From NCBI GenBank assembly GCA_007449985.2, contig VIIQ02000051.1, positions 471,460 to 535,459 of the forward strand: DNA of 64,000 nucleotides, given 5' to 3'. Of the stretch, positions 47,864 to 58,335 are shown piece after piece (position 1 is the stretch's first letter; each line of letters opens with the position of its first letter). A model generated the notes under the pieces. The model ran no database searches. It was not told the origin of the DNA and worked only from the letters and a program-made list of their open reading frames with translations. The stretch comes from Desmodesmus armatus. Lineage: Eukaryota; Chlorophyta; Chlorophyceae; Sphaeropleales; Scenedesmaceae. The position numbers and the translations under genes were made by a program.

Positions 47864-49848
47864 CTGCAGCAGTTGCAGTGTAGCACAGAATCAGCATGAG
47901 TGACGTGCAAGAGGCGGTTGGACAGCAGCTGCAGCTGTCGTGTCCGGCTGGGCTCTCAGCAGTGATAGGCACGGTTGCAGTGCATGAGGTGCGCATGCAC
48001 AGGACAGCACGGGATGCCCAGGAGCCTTGAAGGTGTGGCACCTGTCGCTGTGCAGCAGGTTGTAGCTTTGTCCTGGGTTGTGGGAGTGCAGTTCCTGCAG
48101 CCATTGGAGTTTAGGGCCAGCCTTGCAAGGCACCATGTGCTGGCCTGCAAGAGAAGGGTCTGCTGCTGAACAATGAGAGCAGCAGGTGCTACTTTTCTTG
48201 GGCATATCGGCATCTGTGTGTGAGTGTGTGACTGTTCGTACATGATTTAGCCCGTGGTGGTTGCCATAGGGCCTTGCTTCAGAGGATAGGGCCTTCCTCT
48301 AGAGGGTTCAGTGACAACAGCTTATTACTGGCTGGCAGCTCCTGATGGGTGCTTTGGGTGTCAGTAGGCTGGGCATTGGCTTGTGTGCTTGTCCTGGATG
48401 CATTCGATATGGCTGAAGGTCTCAGGCTTGCTTGAGTTGGTGCTGATCGTGAGTTCAGCAACACGTGACATGCACTGCTCATGCAACTTTCAGTACGTTC
48501 CTGACACATCCGGATGTGTGGATCCATGCACATGCAGTGGCTGTCTACCCTGCACTTACTGTAAGGCTGGCCCTCCCAGCATCTGCCCCAATGGTCTACT
48601 AGCCCAACCTGTTGAGACAAATTTGCACCCCGTCAAGCACCCGACTAAAAGGTGCATGATACATCGAGGCTGATCAAGAAGCTTGTCCTGGCCGTTGATC
48701 ATCATGATAGAGGTGCATCCAGTCGTGGCCTGTCAAGGTCAGCATTGAGCTGCTGTAGTTGCCTCTTCTGGTCCGGACATAGGTATGCTGGAGGCATTCC
48801 ACAGCCACACCTGCCACATACTGCTTTTAGCCGTTTCGGTTCAGGGTTTTGAAACACATCTGCCACGACTTGATCAGTGCAGGGGCTGAGGTCAGGCACC
48901 ACAAGTTGAAAAAAAAATTTCAACATAGTCAAAACTCAAGAACAGACTGGCAGATTCAGAGGAGTATCCACTCTGCAGACGGAGGCTCACTGTGAAACAT
49001 GGATCATTTGGATCATGCGCTGTGTTGACAGTTACAGTTACAGACAGCAACCAGACATGCAACTGAGCTTGCCGGACCATGACCAAGGATACCCAAAATA
49101 ACACCATCACCAACACCCATCACCAACACCACCACCGTCGCTGCAACCCAACTTATTGTAAAACCTTTGCAACAGGGTCGCCAACCAACATCAGGGTGTT
49201 TCACCCTGTGCCCGATGCTCACATGCATTGGTCACTGACGCTACCCAATGTTACTTTCATGCCCCAAACTGCCACAGTGCATCACTTTACAGGGCATCAC
49301 CCTACAGGGCATCACCCAAGAGGGAACACCGCTGATCACCCCCCCCCCCATCCTTCCAACAGCTGGTCACGAGGCACCATCTGACCCACCAACCAACCAC
49401 TCAGATGCCACTTAGAATGTGTCACGTACAGGAATAGGTACTCCCTTGCCACATAAATAGCAAACCCGCTGGACCCTAAGGCACCTGGCCCACCGACCAA
49501 TGTGAGCTCCCAGGTGGAAAGCCTGCAGGGACCGGACATGTTTGGCAGGGATGCCTGCTGTGCTGGCAACATAACCAGGGAACTCAGTCACCCACCCTTG
49601 TTGCTGCGTCCCCACACATGGTCTGCGCCAACCCAATGCTCACACATGCTTAGAGACGTCACACCAGAAGCCGCAACGCGAGGATCACTAGCGGCTCTGC
49701 ACAACCCTTACACCACCACTTATCAAAGGTTGACGGAACTGGCATGCGCACCCCATTTTCATCAGCCTGCAAGCCCTCACTAGGCAGGGCATACCCTACA
49801 CTATGCCGGACGGATTCCAAGCCCACAGACCACAACTGCCCGTACCGT

Positions 49849-50300
49849 GCCAGTCACTGCATGGATGCAGTCTCACACATCGCAACAGACAATAGATCAC
49901 ATGTTGGCTGACCGGCAGCCCTGTCAAGTAATTGCACACTGGGGCACAGCTAGGTACCTGCAGGAGGCCAGTCACTGCATGGATGAAGTCTCACACATCG
50001 CAACAGACGATATATCACATGTTTGCAAACCGGCAGCCCTGTCAAGTAACTGCTGCACACTGGGGCACAGCTAGGCACCTGTAGGATGCCAGTCACTGCA
50101 TGGTTGAAATTCTCACACATCGATATCGCAACAGACAATAGATCACATGTTGGCTGAGACAAAAGATCACATGTTGGCGAAGCGGCAGCCCTGTCACATA
50201 ACTGCACACTAGGGCACGGCTAGGTACCTGCAGGAAGTCAGTCACTGAATGGGTGCAGTCTCACAATCGCAACAGACGATAGGTCACATGTTGGCAAAAC
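49849..50300. repeat. ~120-bp satellite, about four copies
   Basis: Unit: CCAGTCACTGCATGGATGCA, GTCTCACACATCGCAACAGA, CAATAGATCACATGTTGGCT, then a CGGCAGCCCTGTCAAGTAA word and CACTGGGGCACAGCTAGG. Copies begin at about 49849, 49967, 50088 and 50236; the third has an internal partial duplication (AGATCACATGTTGGC twice). Spacing and divergence rule out a CRISPR array. Confidence 0.92.
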
Positions 50301-50322
50301 GGTAACCATCATGACATCTAGC

Positions 50323-50370
50323 AGTAATACTGCTAGACTAGCGTGACACCCGTGGCATCATGCCACGGCC
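50323..50370. repeat. two hairpin palindromes
   Basis: CTAGCAGTAATACTGCTAG is a perfect 7-bp stem with a 5-nt loop. About 10 bp on, CGTGGCATCATGCCACG forms another perfect 7-bp stem with a TCA loop. The core GCAGTAATACTGC recurs at about 51247-51259. Confidence 0.85.
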
Positions 50371-51736
50371 CCGATATTATATGGTGTGTCTGTAACTGAG
50401 CCCGCCTGCCCAACCTGCTGTCAGCAACCGCCTGCTAAGGTGTTGACTGCTTCTCCGCACCCCCCCCCCCTGCCCCCCCCCCCCCCCCCTATCACCCCTA
50501 TTGCCCCTCCCTGCACGCCTCTTGTCACCGTTCCTTCCCGCCCCTGCTCCCACCTGCCACCCCTCACCTCCATGCACCGTGTCTGCCAACACCCCCAACA
50601 ACCAGGTTCACCCTGCTCAACAGACCCTTCACGCTACCCAACAGACCCTCTCTCCCCACTCCCTCATTACTCGAGGACCTTGAGGTCCTCGCTGAGCAGC
50701 AGCACTGTGCCCCATCCGTGCTGCATTACACCAAGCAGACATAACCAAGCCCTGCGTGCTTAACGACGACTTCAGGGCAGCCTGTGTGTCCATAGTCTCT
50801 TCAAATGCAGCAGCAGGTGGATGTTGCTGCCTTGCCGTAGGGCCGCGTACGCGGTCACCTTCAAGCCTATCATCCATCATACATGAATCCGTTCACTTCG
50901 TTAACCACCGTTTGTCCTTTGCTGCCTCTCACACATGCACCGTTGACACTTTTGTGGACATCCTCAAGCGCCCTCTGTTGCTGCCGACGCTCGCTGAGTT
51001 TATACATTGTCCCAAACAACACCCTTCAAGGCGTGAGGCACTATGGTTTCATCAAGCACTTTGCGAGCAAACGCCCCTGAAAGGGTCTACTGCTGCCTGT
51101 TCTCCCACCAGGGGCGCCCAACTGGCCCCAAGCCTCTGCAAACACCTTTCCTAACTTACCCAGACACAACTGCAGGGTGCCTGTGGCCTGCACCTGCCTG
51201 GCGCGTCCCCACCAGGGGGTCACCTTATTATTTTAATATATAGGATGCAGTAATACTGCTATAATATACTATAATAGTCAGCACACAGTTCACATGTCGA
51301 ACCGGTTGTGTGACGTGTCACAGACACATGCTGCGACCGTCAGTGCCATTGAGTCGCCCTAGGTACCCACTCAGCCGGCACATGCGTGTCTGCTCCAAGT
51401 ACCCGCCCCTGCAGCAGCAGCAGCAGCATCAATTGGTCACAACCACGCAGGCAAGCAGCCGGGTTCCACACGCACAGGACAGCCAGATACAGGCTGTCTG
51501 GATGCAGCAGCTGAGCTGCTGTCTACTGCTGTCGTGCAATTGTAGAGAACATATATTGGATTCGTTAACAAAATTTTTTATCCAATACGTGATTCAGTAA
51601 TAACGATCAAACAAGCAAGCAAGGCGGCTGTGCTGACGTCGACAGGACGTCGAGAGGACGTCCTGTTAGGCACCGACAAGAAATGCAGTTGGGGTTGGGT
51701 TTTGGTGCAACAGCACAATTTGGGGTGGTCTCTCAC

Positions 51737-51874
51737 CATTCCCCGTATTGTTTGGGCACTTCAAACACGACCTCGTTGGTCCGACTGTCCAATAGCTGCT
51801 TCGGCTTGTCCTCCTCAGCCTTGACTGTCAGCCAGCGGTCACGGGCCCTGAGCACCTTGTTGGTGTGCCAGTAC
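51737..51874 (-). CDS. orphan coding exon of an unidentified minus-strand gene
   Basis: A 138-nt open stretch bounded by a CTGCAG acceptor and a GTGAGA donor encodes YWHTNKVLRARDRWL, TVKAEEDKPKQLLDSRTNEV and VFEVPKQYGEW. Its composition is that of a real, charged, non-repetitive protein and contrasts with its surroundings. A hydrophobic stretch (GVTLALLASTTIGLIIG) sits upstream on the same strand near 51955-52010, but its donor phase (1) does not fit. No partner exons or family were identified. It may be a relic of a gene or part of one with distant exons. Confidence 0.4.
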
Positions 51875-53380
51875 CTGCAGCAGCAGCGCCAGCAGCAGCA
51901 GCACCAGGAACATGGCAGGGTCCACAGCGGCTCTGGTCAGCTGTGGGCGTACCAATGATCAAGCCAATGGTTGTGCTCGCAAGCAGCGCAAGAGTGACGC
52001 CAGTAGAGGGGGGGGGGGGGGGCTGGCTGAGAGCCAGTCCTGCTGCTACTGTTGCTGCTGGCCACACACACGCGAGCTACTACAGTGCCGCCTGATGCGT
52101 CGGAACCTGTGAGCAGGTAGATTATGATGTTTGAAAGCTTTTTGGAGAGGCTGAAGCGCAGAAGAACACTCCTTGGCCCTACAATCAAGTTGCAACTTGC
52201 CGTCCTGGGGACATTCGCAGACCTTGAGCAGCTGCTGGCGTTGTTTGGTCTGTATGCTTTGTGCCAGTGCCGTGCCATGCAACTGCTGATGGTGTTGTGA
52301 GGTGCACTGTGCAAAGTGTTCTTTGGTGCTGTTGTCGATGCGGTCAACTTAGCCTCATACCGTTGCTGACACACATTGGCTGGCATCTCTGCATCGGCTG
52401 CACAGCCTGCCTGTCTGGCCCGCACTGGGCTCAATTGCAGGCATCATGGAAAATTCAGACGTACAACGGTCTGTGTCGCAGCTTGTTTGTGTCTGGCTGT
52501 GCTTTTGGCGGCGCCTCATGTCTAGCTGTGCTGTTGGCGGCCCATTCCTCAGCAGTCAATGTGCATTTTTCGGCTGTTCTGGGCCCATGTTATTGCGTGG
52601 TAGAAGCGTGTCGCAGAAGCCTGGTGGATTCAGCTGTGGTGAAAGATGGATTGGCTGTTGATGCGTTGTGCTTCTATGCTGCCTGTGGCACTCGTGCAGT
52701 TACCTTGACGGCACTAGCCTAGTAGGGTTGTGCAACAGATGCATGGCAGAAGTGTCGGTGGCTTTATTGTGGTGGTGGAGAGGTTTGATTGATTGGTTGG
52801 GGTTGTCGGTACTGAGGTCGTGCAATGCTCAGGTCAAAGAAGACTCGGATAGTGAGCGACACTTTGCTGCAAATACTCTGCAAGTCAGAAGTTCGCCCAT
52901 CTGTGAGTTGCGACTGTAAAATCTGGTGCAGCTCGTCGTGGGGAGCTGGGTCTTTGTCTCTGTCACCAGTGCTAACTCCACCACACTCTCTTCTCCTTCT
53001 AATCCAGGATGTGGCAACGTTGCCTGGGCCACCCTGCTGTGTCACATCCTCAGCCGTCCAGTGTCGACCAGGGTGATCAGGGTACCCAGGGGTAAGGGAA
53101 GGACCTTGCTACCCCTGAGAATACTCTTCTACTTCTTGCTGACAAAATACACTGCCCTCACATGCTAACATGTTATATAACATGTGTTGTAGCATTTTGC
53201 CGTGCCAAATCGAGGCAGTATGGGCAATTGAATTTTGTTTTCACTGTTACAATAGTCAAGCTTCAAGTTTTTGTTGCCCTGACGTGCAGCAGTGGATGCA
53301 GCCCCCATCGGTTATTGGCGCGGCAACGCCTGTGTAGTCCACCAGTAACATATTTCTCTCTGATCAAACTCATATCCAAC
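51875..53380. other. no gene recognised
   Basis: Contains a G-homopolymer (52008-52022) and open frames without motifs. On the minus strand LLRFSLSKKLSNIIIYLLTG (about 52095-52165) might be part of the unidentified gene represented by the orphan exon, but boundaries are unclear. The plus-strand end holds the 5' region of the EF-hand gene. Confidence 0.4.
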
Positions 53381-54541
53381 ATGCGGTTATCAGAGGCTTC
53401 GCGCGCCCTTGCACACCAGCAGGTGTCACCAGCAAGGCTAGCCAGCAGAAACCGTTGCTGTAGCTTTGCTCAGTCACACAGGCCGGCTGTGAGGCTGAAC
53501 AGGACCCTGGCCACTCCTGATGTAAGTGCTCGCCACGCTGCCGTCTGTTTCAGCCACCCTGGCACATAGTTGGCAGGATCAGCAGGATGTCAAGGAGGCG
53601 TGTGTTGTTGAATCACACACTGCACGGACTTTGGACAGGTTCGTTGTGTGAATTATAACCTTGCTTTTGGTAAATTGCAGGGCAATACAGCAGCAGATGC
53701 TGCTGGCAGTGCGAGCTCACAGCCCGAAGCTGCAGCAGTTGTGGCAGCTGCAGCTCCTGCAGCAGCAGGCGAAGCAGTAGCAGCAGCAGCTGCAGCAGCA
53801 ACACCCAGCAGCAGCAGCAGCAGCAGTGCCGGGGGTGTGTCTCTGCTGACTGCAGCAGAGCCTATTGATCGCTTGCGGTATCAAGCAGTGCTGGTGTTCG
53901 AGCAGTTTGACACTGCTAAGGCTGGGCAGCTGACAGCAGACCAGGTGCAGCAGTTTTTCACATCATCAGCACGTAAGGTAAGCCCTGGCTGCATGCAGCA
54001 GCTTACTGCATGCACCAGCAAGCAGCAACACCGCTGTCAATCGCCAGCACTGCTGGTTTTCTGAGGCCCCTGGGCGCCTCACCTTTGAAATCACAACCGA
54101 GTGGGCGCACATCACATTGCCAAGCATGTCGGTCTCCTTTGCTGCAGCCAGATCCTTGCTGGCACACAGCTGCCATGTGGTTGAGCTTGGGTCCCATTTT
54201 GGTGGTCACTCTTGCTGTAGTAGGCTGTGAGGTGTGGCATGGATTCTGTCAATAGCTGTAACTGATCCACACTGCTGCTCCACAAGCCATCTTCCCCAGC
54301 AAGGCAGTTTGGCTGCGTGCGTGCATGTGCATGCATACTTCAACCTCACAGCCGCTGATGATCATTCATGCCTTGTGCTGCTGCTGCTGTGTGTGCATGC
54401 TGCATCCTGTTCTGCGCAGGTGTCTTGGTCCCCTGGGCTGTCTGATGTCCTGCAGCAGGTTGAGGCCAAGTATGCTGGCCTGAAGCAGCAGGGCAGCAGC
54501 AAGGAGGATTTCATCAAACTCATACGCACACAGGTATACCC

Positions 54542-54583
<42 letters not shown>

Positions 54584-57103
54584 TTACTGCTGCAGCAAAT
54601 TATGTGCAGTTGGAGTGACATGCATGCGGCTGGGGTTAGAGTCTGTGGTGGCAGGTACCCCCCCCCCCCCCCAAAACCGCCACATCACAGCACAGCAGCT
54701 GGTGTTTGGCAGCTTGATCCATCTTGCACAGCAGGCACAGCTTAGCTCAGCACAGCACACAAACAGCACTGCAGTTGGTGTACGGCAGCTTGGTACATCC
54801 TGGCAGTGTTGCAGCCTCACACAGCCTGTTAGCCCAGCAGTATCATGCATGCAGGTAGGGTTATGCATTTACACATGCCAACTGCCGCCGCCGCTGCTGT
54901 TGCTGTCTTGCAGGTTCATGCTGTCAGCACCAGCCAGGCCTTCCAGTCCAGTATGTTGCGGCCTGATGTGGCAGCTCGGCTGCAGGCGCAGATGAGTGTG
55001 AACGTGACGGAGCTAGCAGCAGCCAAGTGGGTGTTTGGCCTGCTGGACTTTGACAATGACGGTGAGTGAATCTCTACACTGTAGGATGATGGTCCCCATT
55101 CGGACTAGAGGGAGGACCCAGTTCCCCACCATGAGGAGGTGTTGTACTTGTTGGCTGACGGAATGCGTGATGTCTGGTCCTTTGCCGACTTGGTAGAACA
55201 GTTTTTGAGTATGACGGGGAAAAGGAGCATTGTCATGGATCATAACAAAGGTTCGAGTTGAAGCATCATGCGGGGTGGCAAGCGAGTGCCTTGTAGAAGG
55301 GGAGTGAAGCCCAGATCATGTGCAGATACGTGGGAAGCAGCGCAGGGCACATGCTCAGCTAGAACCCTTTGGCTGGCATGACACCGCTGGCATAATACCC
55401 AGGAAGGTGTGGCCAGGGTGCTTGGTTGTAACTCATCTGTTTAACACAAACACAGAAGCTGGCGCGGCAGCTAGTTTTTTTTTTATAGGTACAAGGGGGG
55501 CGGACCCCCACCGGCTGGCCACACACACAACAGCCGAGGCTGCCGGGAGCCCAAGGTCTTGCCTCACACCGATGAGAGACGCCTAACACCCTTTTACAAT
55601 CAGGAGGTGCCCAGTGCCCGGACCAAAGTCGCATGGTAGTAGAATTCATAAACCCCCTACGTGTACTACAGCATTTAGGCCATGCACACGCGACTGAGAA
55701 CAGCCGTCCCATCCAAGGGCTTGGTGGGTGGGCCGGGACAGCTAGTTTCTAAGGCGAGGTGTTAGATGTGTTGGTTTGACTGCTGACGCGTGGGTTGCTG
55801 TACTGTGCTGTGGTGGTTCACAGGCAAGGTGTCTATAGAGATGTACTCCAAGGCTGACGGCATTGAGGCGTACGTCTTTGAGGACAAAATCGAGGATGCT
55901 GATGCAGGTGGGTGCAACGGGGGTTGGGGTCCAATTGGCACTGTGCCGGGACATTAGCATTTACAGGTGCCGGGCAAGCTGTGGTGCTGGGATCAGGGCG
56001 GGATGAGTGCAGCGCCGTGGCCCAGGGTTCAATGGCAGTGCAGATTTCACTGGAATGGAATTTCGCTGGAAAAAGCAATGCTCTTTGAACAGCCAGCAAG
56101 TAGCCGGTGGCTGGGAAGGGGGGACATTTATCACAACAAGCTGGCCGAGCGATCAGCGTCACGCTGAGCTTCTCCCTCCCAACAGGCCCACCACGATGAT
56201 TGCTGCGGGCCTAGGCTTAGAGTGCTCACATAGCAGGGCCAGGCGCTGTCAAAGTGTGCTGCACCTTTGACCACATGCACACCCAACTCGCCCTTGACTG
56301 AAGCAAATGGCCTTTGGCCCAGCACCACGAGGCACCACCACACCCCTTGTCCTCACTCCCTGGGGATGTTCCTCACTGGCTTACTCGTCACACCCTGCAC
56401 TCCCTGTGTCTACACCCCCACCCACTGCAGACGATGATGGCTTTATCACATTTGAGGAGTTCATCACCAGTTATGCACGCCCCAAGCCCATTTTGAAGAA
56501 CATTCTCATCATGGCAATCAACACAGCAGTCATCTTCTTCATCCTGTCGGCGCCCATGCTGGACACAATGATGAAGGTGGGCGGTATTGTATTGTTCATA
56601 ATTTCTTAATTAAATAATATATAGTTATTTAATTAGTAATTATTAATATTGGTTTTGACCAGGGGGTTGGGCAGTATTCCTGCAGTACTGGCCTGTAGCA
56701 ACAGCAACACTGTGTGGGTTACAGACATTGACACAATGTCGCGAGTGATTTACAATACTCACCAGCACACATTCAAGTTGTTCTGTGCTTGGACTGCAGT
56801 TGTGATTGCTGTGCTTGCGGCATCTGCCGGTTGCATTGAATGCCCACCTCTTGTAACCCAGCCCTATACTGCGATGCTGTGAGTCACACAGCCCGCGGCA
56901 GTTGCTGATGCGCTATGTCGACCAACTGTTGCGTTGCACGTGCTGTCTTGCAGGTGGTGCTGGTCGGTGTGCTGATGCTGCGGCCGCAAATCATCAGCAA
57001 GCCCGCTGCGCTGCTGCACGACGCTATCAAGGCAATCATCGACCAGAGCAGAGCTCAGGCAGAGATTGCAAAGTCAAACAGGGGCGTGTGGCGCCCAGCG
57101 TAA
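53381..57103 (+). CDS. EF-hand membrane protein, probably organelle-targeted
   Basis: Seven exons: 53381-53521, 53681-53977, 54420-54533, 54914-55061, 55824-55907, 56431-56576, 56954-57103; all phases agree (359 aa). The N terminus MRLSEASRALAHQQVSPARL is Arg/Ser/Ala-rich without acidic residues after position 5, like a mitochondrial or plastid transit peptide, and is followed by Ala/Ser low complexity. Two EF-hand loops are clear: DFDNDGKVSIEM (last position Met instead of Glu) and DADDDGFITFEE (canonical). An earlier DTAKAGQLTADQ is degenerate. Two hydrophobic segments follow: ILIMAINTAVIFFILSAPML and VVLVGVLMLRP. The tail is AIIDQSRAQAEIAKSNRGVW. TGTAA, the green-algal poly(A) signal, occurs at 57147-57151. 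This suggests a Ca2+-responsive membrane protein; I do not recognise the exact family. Confidence 0.8.
55487..55626 (+). repeat. dispersed repeat, copy C
   Basis: Holds GGCGGACCCCCACCGGCTGG, CCACACACACAACAGCCGAG, CTGCCGGGAGCC, CTCACACCGATGAGAGACGC and CAGGAGGTGCCCAGTGCCCG, matching the copy in a NOM1 intron (about 39555-39692, opposite strand) and partly 28583-28660. It is preceded by a T9 run and lies in an intron of the EF-hand gene. Confidence 0.7.
56585..56655. other. AT-rich patch in the last intron of the EF-hand gene
   Basis: TTTCTTAATTAAATAATATA and TTTAATTAGTAATTATTAAT form a very AT-rich, partly palindromic stretch. Similar patches occur near 6120-6195, 45785-45830 and 51228-51275. 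Confidence 0.8.
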
Positions 57104-58335
57104 GGTGACCATTTGCTTGTGAATGTGTCTTTGTGATTGTGTCTGTTGTAACGCACTGCTGCAACTCGTCAAACACACTGTTACTGTCAGGTGTTGCTTT
57201 GCTGCAATAAGGCAGCGAAGCAGGAGGGTGCGCAGCCGGTGTGGCCTGCGCGACGGCTGAGTGCAAGCTATCGGCACGAAGATTTTCGGTGCCTTGAAGG
57301 ATCCCATGAAAGTACTTCCTTTGCAACACCTGGCGCTGTGCAGTCCAAACTTGCCCACTGGCCACACAGGCAACTCACAAACTGGCATTACTGGCTGCAC
57401 ACCAGATTGCTGATCCCTGCGGAAGACAGATACAATGCCTGCCACGTCCCTGTGAGAGACTGCCGCGCTTGTTCGGAAAGGCACACAGAGATTGCATGTA
57501 GCCGTTGTCCTGCTGCTAGTTGCAACAGCTGCCACGCCATCACACCATTTTCATGCCCAATGGCTGCTACTACTCCACAGGTTTGCTGCCGTACAATCTA
57601 CCACCACTGTGCCGCTGGCCCACAGTCGCTGCTGCCGCGTGTGCTGTTCTGCCTGCTTGGCTGCTGCCTAGCTGTGGCGCTCTTGCTGGGTCTGTGGGCG
57701 TCATGCACTGACCAAGACACGCCATGCAGCATGCAGAAAGTGGCCATGCAAAAGGCAGATGTCAGCAAGCCTGATCGAGTATCTACAGATAAGGTGCTGA
57801 CTGTTGAGCCCTGCTGCCTTCAAATGGCTGTCTGCTTAGGCTTACCAGAACAATGCCTACATGGCTTGAATCAACCGCTCCCTCAATACACCGGCAGCAA
57901 AGTTACTGCAAACGGCTGGCAATGTTCGGCCAGCCTGGCAATGTGACCCTCCACCGCAGCGCAGGAATCCTGAGTGCGGGCGCACTGAAGGGGATGTTGC
58001 ATAACATTTGTACATGAGAGTAACGTGCACGGAAGGCTAGAACGTTGGATCATCAAAGCTGTGTCAACCCCAAACCTTGTGTCACTGACAATTTGTCAGG
58101 GTGATGTCACAGTTTGCAGCGTGGACACTCACGGAGGCGACGTTTGTAAACCAGCAAGGAGAAAGCGAGTGGTATCGTTTCTGCTAAAACATAGCTGCAG
58201 CTCTGATTTTCAAATGTTTTCCACCAGATCACCGCGCAACTGCAACTTATCCTTGCCTCTTCGTTCTTGCCGTATGCCTACATGCCAAAGCATTTCTTGT
58301 TAGTGTGAACTGTGAGTAGGAGATCCAGGGTGCAG
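57104..58335. other. intergenic between EF-hand and GT71 genes
   Basis: Should hold the 3' UTR of the EF-hand gene and the promoter of the GT71 gene. A 250-codon open frame (57191-57946, plus) has a hydrophobic segment (LLPRVLFCLLGCCLAVALLL) but begins without an ATG and shows no family motif, so I did not call it. Confidence 0.4.

Larger units (their letters stand above)
47864..51736. other. intergenic, repeat-rich, no gene recognised
   Basis: Nearly 4 kb without a recognisable exon. It contains short direct repeats (TACAGGGCATCACCC, 49285-49320), the ~120-bp satellite at 49849-50300, palindromes near 50323-50370, C-homopolymers at 50458-50490, and AT-rich DNA at 51228-51275. Open frames such as 50386-50763 (plus) are Pro/Ser/Thr low complexity. 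Confidence 0.5.

Noticed and set aside
49849..50300. Possible CRISPR-like regularly spaced repeat
   Set aside because: Units are ~120-bp contiguous tandem copies without unique spacers, in a eukaryotic genome and without cas genes.
57191..57946. 250-codon open frame after the EF-hand gene
   Set aside because: No ATG at its start, no homology-like motifs, Cys/His-rich composition; probably chance in the 3' flank.
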